From Calycina herbarum (lineage: Eukaryota > Ascomycota > Leotiomycetes > Helotiales > Pezizellaceae), in the NCBI GenBank assembly GCA_001414485.1, contig LLEY01000355.1:1-14003 (forward strand): a stretch of DNA of 14,003 nt, written 5' to 3'. The position numbers and the translations under genes are program-made. Shown one piece after another: positions 8,318 to 14,003 of the stretch; position 1 is the stretch's first letter; each line of letters starts with the position of its first letter. The notes under the pieces were generated by a model. It searched no databases. It was not told where the DNA came from and saw only the letters and a list, made by a program, of their open reading frames with translations.

Positions 8318-9050
8318 ATTAGGATAGGGAAAATATCAAGTTGAGTATGAAGAAGTAGTACTGCTACTGAACATCTGTGCTCGATTAAAGTGATGTGGTT
8401 ATGAAGTTATGAAGATGAAGACTAATTCCAATTTACTGTAACTTAAAGCCTACTGGCCAGATACTTGTGTACTGTGACAAAAGGAGGGAGAGGTCATGTG
8501 GTACATTAACAACGGACAGCAATCTTTTCCTATCGCTTTACTTTAGATGGAGTGGTCACTGTTTCATCGCTTTCCAGCCGCATGGCGGCGTTTGCAGCAA
8601 ACACAACATCACGATTGCAATGGACGGGGTCGATACCGCTGTGTGTCCAGTTTTGGGTGAGCCGGCACACACTGCATCCGTCATGCATGATGCAGACCTA
8701 TATTGATAATCGTGATCTGGTGCGCAACCACGATGCTTTTGTCGAATCGGATGTGTCTCGCGTAGGCACCCCTGTTTTGTGGCTTTTCTCGCTGGATTTG
8801 AGAATCCCTGTTGCCGATAAACCCTATTGGATAGTACAGTGCCATGTCATTCACCCTATGAGGATGCTCAAAAATGTATCACCTCGTTTTATTCGGCGCT
8901 CTGTCTGCAGCAATAAGCACAACATTACTAGGTGCATCGTACATCGTGCTGTGAAGTTTAATGGATAAGATGCGTAAGGTTGTATATACCACACAGTTCC
9001 CATAATTGAATCTACAAACCTGTAGCTATGGATAGCTATGAAAATGAACA
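8318..9050 (+). other. Intergenic region between BTB and ABC genes
   Basis: No supportable gene. Overlapping frames (8467-8706 and 8552-8968) lack recognisable features. Two similar short segments, around 8590-8615 and 8905-8932, share GCAGCAA...GCACAACAT-like text and may be an old duplication. A small hairpin with CTGCATC/GATGCAG arms lies at 8672-8695. TATATA at 8983-8988 is about 63 nt upstream of the ABC transporter start and is a plausible TATA element. Confidence 0.45.
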
Positions 9051-11524
9051 ATGTTGTTTAATCCAGGAATTCTTCTACTATGTCTCCATTCAAGTGTCCT
9101 CTTCACAGTCACGGCGTCTCTGGCTACAAAAAGGATCACAGAACGATTGCTGTCTTCTTACTTCTTCAGCAACACAGCACTTCATTACCCGTTGACTACT
9201 ACTCTCTCTGGATGCAATGTCGCTTGTGCTTTCCTTCACGCCTGGCTTCTGACCAATGATGTCAAATGGGTAAGGAAAAGATTTCCTGAGTTCCAAATGG
9301 ATGTATGCTGAGATGAAATCTGTGCAGCTCCTAATACTATCTGTGATTATCGTGTGGATAACACTAGCGTGCTGGTCATTCATTTGGCCTATAATCTGGT
9401 TTACCGGTTTCGGGCTAGAGTTGCTGATATTGCTCTACATCATGGACAGTAATACCCTCAACGCCTCAGGAAACTCTAGCCACGGAAGCTTAGAACTCTG
9501 GACGAGCGTGTTTCGCCTATCACTCTTCGTGTTTATTAGTACTTGTTGTTCGTCATGTGTACAGCATATCGAAGACGCAGGCGATCTCCAAGAAACTACA
9601 CCGTTATTGGAAGACGATCTAGAGGCCAATTATAGTGCAGCTTCACAAATATTACTAGGCTGCAAGAGAAAGTCATGGTCGAGAAGATTCGTACGCTTCC
9701 TCGCTCACATATGGCCCAAATCGATCGGGCTTCAATTCACCTTCTATTCACGGATCTTGCTACTTTTCTTTCAACGTGGTGCCAACTTGTAGCTTCCTTA
9801 CTTGACATCTGTTTTTCTGGAGCGCATTTTCCGGCTGAACAGCGACCAAAAGTCCACTGAGGTCGCGGTTTTACAAGCACTCCGTACCTATCTCTTCTTC
9901 AGAGTTTTAGCGACAGGTCTTGATGTGCTTCAAAAGTCTCTATGGAGCCGAATTGCCCAATCTTGTCGTCGTCGCTTGGCGGGGACCGCTCTCTATTGTT
10001 TCCTGACACAAGACGAGGAATGGAATCAGCGCCATAGCACAAGTGAAAAGTCGTCGGCTGTAGGGAAGACTCGTGCGGTGGACAAGGTTATAACAGAGGC
10101 AATCTTCGGCATTCTGCCTACCATCGTGGACCTTGTGCTCGGTGTATGGTTCGCCGCAAACCGCTTTGGAGTTTGGTGTGCTATTAAGGTCGCACTGACC
10201 GGACTCTGTTTGATAGGCTTCCTATTTTGGTCAGGTAGACATACGGCCCACCTTGAGAAGACGAGGTCGGATGCGAAAGATTACACCGAGGATTTCAGGT
10301 ATGCCAGAGAGATTAGCAACTGTGCAGCTCAAAGAAACTGATTGAACTTGCGATAGAGGCGACCTCACCGGCTCCTATCAGACCATTCAGATCCTGCAGA
10401 AAGAAGTCAAAGCCACTGCTGATCACGACATGGTTATGTGTGACGGACAAGATCCGGAGAATGACCTCATTGATTGGTCTTCGATATCAGAACTTATCCA
10501 GGAGGTCATCTTCTCACTGGGGCTTTACTTTTTAATCCAACAAGCTGTCACCGGAGCTGACAACGTCAAACCAGTTGACGTATCAGCACTGTATGCTCTG
10601 GCAATACAGCTTCAGAAACGACTAAGCACCTTGGGAGACGCTTTTCGCCGCACGCTCAGATACTGGGTTGTTGGTTGCCGGATATTCGATCTGATCGGAG
10701 AAAAGAAAACCACGGCTGACGTACCAGGTGCTGCTGAACTTCTCTCATGTCAAGGAAATGTCAAGTTTGAGAACGTCGAATTCGCTTATGGGACTAAACC
10801 CGTGCTAAGGAACGTGTCATTTGACTGCAGACCTGGGGAGACAACTGTATTTGTGGGGAAGTCAGGCGCCGGAAAGTCTACCATCTGGAATCTTGTGTTC
10901 CGTAATTATCTCGCTCAAAATGGCTACATTCTTATTGATGGACAGGATATACGAAAGCTGACGCAGAAGTCACTACGCTGCCACATTGGAGTCGTCCCGC
11001 AGAATCCAATACTCCTTAACCGCACAATCATTGAGAATCTAAGATTTGCAAATGAAGGGATTACAGACGAAGAGATAAAAGACATCTCTCGAAGTCTAGG
11101 ATTCCATGATACATTTCAAGAAGTAGGATATGAGACCAACGTAGGATGTTCGGGATCGCGCTTGAGTGGAGGACAGAGGATGATGGTGGCCATCACCAGG
11201 ATCATGGTCAGAGGCTGCAAGATAGTGTTATTGGACGAGGCCACAGGACCATTTGACCACATAACGGAGAAGATTTTCCATCAAGCTATTGACACAATCA
11301 AGTCCTCGAAGACGGTTATAATGATTGCGTATGTAAATGTCCCATGTGGAATCTTCAGAGAGCTAACTTGGTTCAAAAGCCACCGAGAGTCGACCGTCAG
11401 GCGCGCCGGCAGGGTCTTCTGGCTTCGTGACGGAAATTTATGTGGTGTTGGTACTCATGGCAAACTGATTGCAGAAAACAAAGACTACGCTTCATTCTGG
11501 GAGCGTGATAGTCATCAACCCTAA
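9051..11524 (+). CDS. ABC half-transporter, HMT1/ABCB6 type (TMD0-TMD-NBD), with one in-frame TAG
   Basis: Proposed exons 9051-9269, 9328-10298, 10357-11328 and 11380-11524 give 769 codons including one TAG. Introns of 58, 58 and 51 nt have GTAAGG, GTATGC and GTATGT donors; the last has a GCTAAC branch point. ABCB6/HMT1 relatives export metal- or thiol-conjugates across vacuolar or mitochondrial membranes. Helices near 4-24, 47-67, 74-91, 95-112 and 130-147 form the TMD0; ETTPLLEDD is the usual linker. The core TMD spans about 205-510. The NBD has Walker A GKSGAGKST (564-572), Q-loop VVPQNP, signature LSGGQ (666-670), Walker B IVLLDEAT (D690, E691) and switch His722 in IAHRESTV, the Ala-His junction created by splicing. 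The D-loop is GPFD rather than SALD. Codon 228 (9790-9792) is TAG inside the first core helix. A weak 54-nt intron (9789-9842) could remove it at the cost of 18 residues. It may therefore be a recent pseudogene. Substrate unknown. Confidence 0.85.
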
Positions 11525-11623
11525 ATATACGTTGAATATAAAAAGCTTGGTTACTTTGGTGGTACTTGTTTTGTATCACTGCAGTACTCCAATTAATATG
11601 TGTCTTGCAAATGCGTTTAATCG

Positions 11624-12351
11624 GTGATTGTGTACTATGATAGTGCGGTGCAGACGACTTTTGTGGAGTTGGTGAAGGTTATCAGTGGGAGTCGAAACGC
11701 AATGAGGAGGAAGGGGAAGATGCAGGCGAAGATGATGGAGATGAGAGCGGCTGCGCAGGAGACGGATGACGATGGTGATAACTACGATGAAGGGGTCGAT
11801 GTAGAGCACAGTACAGGAAAACTAATTGCCCTGTAGAAGAATTTTTCTTCAGGGAACAAAGAGGAGAGTTCGGCAGTAGGGGATACTAAGAACGCCGATG
11901 CTGAAAACCAACAAGATCTCTCGATGCCGAAATTGAGATTCGTCTCGACAAGGACCATGGGGCGTATAGCTCTTAGAGTGGATAATGTGAGTAGTACGCT
12001 CGGCTCCAGATCACTAATGAGTGGGGTTGAAGATGCCCCAGACATTTTCGATGAACTAGACAAAGGATTGGAATAGAGCCAGGGCCAATGTGAACATGCC
12101 GCGCATCAGTTCCTTAGGGACGTAGAGTGCACTATAGAGATTGAGAATGTTAAGAGGAAGCTGGCCGCGGTGAAGGAGAAGGCGGAAAAGGAGGCTGAGA
12201 GGCTGGAAGGAGACGAAAAGAGAAAGAATTCGGCGGCGTTGGATGCTGAATCGGAGGGAGAAGAAAGGAAGGCCGCTTATTGAGAAAAGTTGAGATTTTA
12301 AAACCTGAGGAGCAAGAGGTGGACGACCCTTCGGGAAATGACGATGACTAG
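11624..12351 (+). pseudogene. Broken gene for an acidic, C-terminally coiled-coil protein
   Basis: One frame is coding-like from 11624 to 12283 but is cut by TAG at 11834-11836 and 12074-12076. It then ends at TGA 12281 and resumes in the -1 frame (RKVEILKPEEQEVDDPSGND) to TAG 12349-12351. The parts in order are: TTFVELVKVISGSRNAMRRK, then an acidic DDDGDNYDE segment; a middle segment with LRFVSTRTMGRIALRVD and APDIFDELDKGLE; then, just after the second stop, QCEHAAHQFLRD and a Lys/Glu-rich helix (ENVKRKLAAVKEKAEKEAERL). The first in-frame ATG is 11702, but coding-like text begins earlier, so an upstream exon may be lost. It starts 100 nt after the ABC stop on the same strand. I do not recognise the family with certainty; a conserved fungal hypothetical protein is my inference. 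The upstream half could be translated as a short product. Confidence 0.6.
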
Positions 12352-12696
12352 TGCTTACTCGGTCAACTGGGCGGTCCCTACTCAATGAAGATACTGTGTT
12401 ACATATATAAACCAGAATACCGGGGCATTTCCGTGTATGTTATTTGTAATATCACCTCGAAGCGATAACGAGAAATTGGAGCAACAAGTGAAATACAGCG
12501 GATTTACGTTTCTAAAGGGCAAACTTGAATTTGAGTATAGCGATGCGTCTTTTACATTTAGACCGCGGTGATCATGTCATGCTTGGAAAGAAGGGCAATG
12601 AAGCGATTGATATCATTGATTCACTCTAGGACCGCCGGTAAGTGTTGTCATTGACTATTCAAGAGTGTTGATAGGATATTCATTGAAGATGAAGTG
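12352..12696 (+). other. Region with possible plus-strand coding scraps
   Basis: TATATAAA lies at 12404-12411. Two short ATG frames follow: 12437-12571 (44 codons; contains YSGFTFLKGKLEFEYSDASF) and 12543-12629 (28 codons; MRLLHLDRGDHVMLGKKGNE...). The second continues past TAG 12627 toward a GTAAGT at 12638. Both have plausible amino-acid composition, but neither is long enough or recognisable enough to call a gene. They may be remnants of one or two decayed genes. Confidence 0.25.
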
Positions 12697-13031
12697 TTAA
12701 ATACAGTAGGCGGCTGTTTTACACGGCAGTACATAGATAATTCTCGCTGAGGCCAGCTCTGCAAGCAAGGCGCTTCGACCATCCAGAGCTGCGTCAATAT
12801 AAGTCTTAGACCTCGAAAATGTTTGCGCCCCAGGTTTCTTGCCTTCTGTGACTACGCGCCATCCAGTTCACCTTTCACCACTGCGGCGTATCGCAGATGC
12901 TCCATCAATATCCAGCGGCTACTCGTCTCCACGAGCTTAAGAGCCTGCTCTGATAAACGGACATGGCATGCCATGTCCGCTGTCGTTGGTTTCGGCTCGA
13001 TACCATCACAATATGCTAGTCTGTCTCCTCT
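12697..13031 (-). pseudogene. Frameshifted relic of an unidentified gene
   Basis: On the minus strand one frame is open from 13031 down to a TAG near 12851. It encodes a helical stretch containing LSEQALKLVETSSRWILMEH and LRYAAVVKGELDG. Just before that stop an adjacent frame opens (WRVVTEGKKPGAQTFSRSK, then TYIDAALDGRSALLAELAS) and runs to TAA at 12697-12699. Joining the two requires a single indel near 12855. Together they look like about 110 codons from the C-terminal part of a former protein. The relic starts some 60 nt downstream of the stop of the Zn2Cys6 gene on the same strand but is not in continuity with it. The family is not recognised. The first frame contains the 22-bp palindrome at 12958-12979. 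Confidence 0.4.
12958..12979. repeat. 22-bp perfect palindrome with CGG/CCG ends
   Basis: Each 11-nt half reads CGGACATGGCA from the outside in on its own strand, giving a perfect self-complementary 22-mer centred between 12968 and 12969. The outer CGG and CCG triplets have the inverted arrangement bound by Zn2Cys6 dimers, but the 16-bp spacing is longer than classic Gal4 (11), Put3 (10) or Ppr1 (6) sites. It may be an operator, a hairpin or chance. Confidence 0.8.
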
Positions 13032-13091
13032 CTATAAGTTGAAATAGCTGTGAGTGGTGGTTAACAGGAGAGGTGACCATGTCGGAACTTG

Positions 13092-14003
13092 CTATTGATA
13101 CAAGCCCGTCTTCAGAGCCATATCTTTCAGGGCTTTAACGTATTTTTGCTCCAATGCTGACGACGGCCATGCTGACAGGGATTCCTGAGTCTGGCTTACG
13201 AGGTCTCTGAGTAAGTCATGCTTGATGAAGTGCTTCACAGCAACATCAGAGAATGCAGCCAGAAGGATCATGACGTTACCCCATTGTCTGAGGGGGTGTT
13301 AGTACTTTGTAACATAGAAACCGAAAGTACTTACGCATGAGTTATGAGGGGTTCGTCTTTAATCAAGTTGGAGGATTTGATACTATATTCCAGAACCCCA
13401 ATGCAACGTTTTGCGTAGTCGCTGACCAGATTCGAGATTTTTGCACTTGGATCCTTCCGATTCAAGAGTATCATCAGACAAGGACGAAAAGTTAGGGCCA
13501 TCGTAGCAATGGCCTTTGCGTTCAGTCGCATGGTCAAGATAGGATTTGGGTCGTCTGCTTCAACTGGGTGCGGTTTGTAAATCTCACCAACGCGGCGATA
13601 TAGCTTTTCGACTGTCGCGTAGAGGTTTAATAATGCGACCTTGTCATCAAGGACCCGGGTGTCAAGGTCTATATATGTGTTATAAAATTGAATGAGCGTT
13701 TGCAATTAATCATACGTACTCTCTAGGCACCCTTGCTGGTACAACTCTGTATCGATGGCGCCGAGGTGTTTTCGAAGTTGAAGTTGTATCATAAAAGCAT
13801 CTGTTTGTTGGATATCCGGCAATGGCACAGTTTGTTCCCAAACATGAAGATTAGACTCTGGAAGCGCCCGTTCAGCGACAAGCTCGCTATATTATTCGTT
13901 AGTCGGATCTATTCAGAGGACTTTGATACATACCCTTCTAGTAGCCTCTGAGTCCAGAATATAAAAATAACAGTAAATTCCCATCCGGTGGATTCAAACT
14001 GTT
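13092..14003 (-). CDS. Fungal Zn2Cys6 transcription factor, C-terminal part (5' end outside window)
   Basis: Four exons join in frame: 14003-13934 (partial), 13886-13720, 13668-13335 and 13287-13092, giving the last 254 residues. The introns are 47, 51 and 47 nt, with GTATGT, GTACGT and GTAAGT donors. GACTAAC and ACTAAC branch points are visible in the first and third. The segment FWTQRLLEGELVAERALPES followed by the VPLPD motif matches the fungal-specific transcription factor domain (the YW-[ST]-C-x3-E-x3-AE...LP pattern common in that region). The remaining helical part (LTFRPCLMILLNR, HAQWGNVMILLAAFSDVAV) matches the C-terminal half of the same domain. The DNA-binding zinc cluster must lie beyond the right edge. 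The product would be a nuclear transcription regulator; its targets cannot be told from here. The gene looks intact within the window. Confidence 0.8.

Noticed and set aside
8467..8968. Cysteine/histidine-containing frames upstream of the ABC gene
   Set aside because: Frames overlap without start context, signal peptide or recognisable domain; composition is not clearly coding.
11397..12385. Minus-strand frames opposite the ABC 3' end and the coiled-coil relic
   Set aside because: Low-complexity Ser/Leu/Pro products are typical antisense images of Glu/Lys-rich coding sequence; the plus-strand reading is far more structured.
12823..13047. 74-codon plus-strand frame
   Set aside because: It is antisense to the minus-strand relic, which reads as better protein in two joined frames.
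13733..13951. 72-codon plus-strand frame near the right edge
   Set aside because: It lies opposite the spliced exons of the Zn2Cys6 gene, whose introns and domain motif are convincing.
1..14003. Transposon, CRISPR array, tRNA or rRNA genes
   Set aside because: Reading both strands I saw no transposase or reverse-transcriptase motifs, no spaced direct repeats, and no tRNA-like box A/box B pairs. A tRNAscan and repeat-library search would settle it.

Overview
The window looks like nuclear DNA of a filamentous ascomycete (Pezizomycotina). I infer this from short introns (mostly 47-58 nt) with GTAAGT/GTATGT-type donors and CTAAC/ACTAAC branch points, A-rich start contexts, TATA boxes 70-120 nt upstream of start codons, and the gene families present. 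No tRNA, rRNA, CRISPR array, plasmid feature or intact transposon was seen. The density is low: five supportable genes and several broken ones in 14 kb, which fits an accessory or gene-poor region.

Layout. 1-1707: nothing convincing. 1708-1956 (-): an 82-codon frame with its own TATA box, whose first 50 residues align without gaps to the start of the 5630 gene, so probably a truncated paralogue. 2969-4273 (-): a three-exon nuclear protein with a TFIIS-N-terminal-like (LW/TND) domain, a SUMO-interaction-like motif, a bipartite NLS and a C-terminal coiled coil. 5630-6571 (+): an unknown 313-residue protein whose frame stays open for 49 codons past its stop. 7365-8317 (+): a BTB/POZ protein with an in-frame GAGCCG repeat. 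9051-11524 (+): a TMD0-TMD-NBD ABC half-transporter of the HMT1/ABCB6 type, with an in-frame TAG in its first core helix. 11624-12351 (+): a coding relic broken by two TAG codons and one frameshift. 12697-13031 (-): a frameshifted relic of unknown family carrying a 22-bp perfect palindrome. 13092-14003 (-): the C-terminal 254 residues of a Zn2Cys6 transcription factor, running off the right edge.

The genes do not form an obvious pathway. The unifying theme is partial decay: several frames are interrupted by single TAG or TAA codons, the product expected from C-to-T or G-to-A change at CpA/TpG (RIP-like), although the coding frames around them are still clear. No new defence or mobile system can be claimed. 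The best leads are the ungapped paralogue pair, the broken gene hidden at 11.6-12.35 kb, the ABC transporter with a stop codon, and the palindrome with CGG/CCG ends beside the Zn2Cys6 gene.
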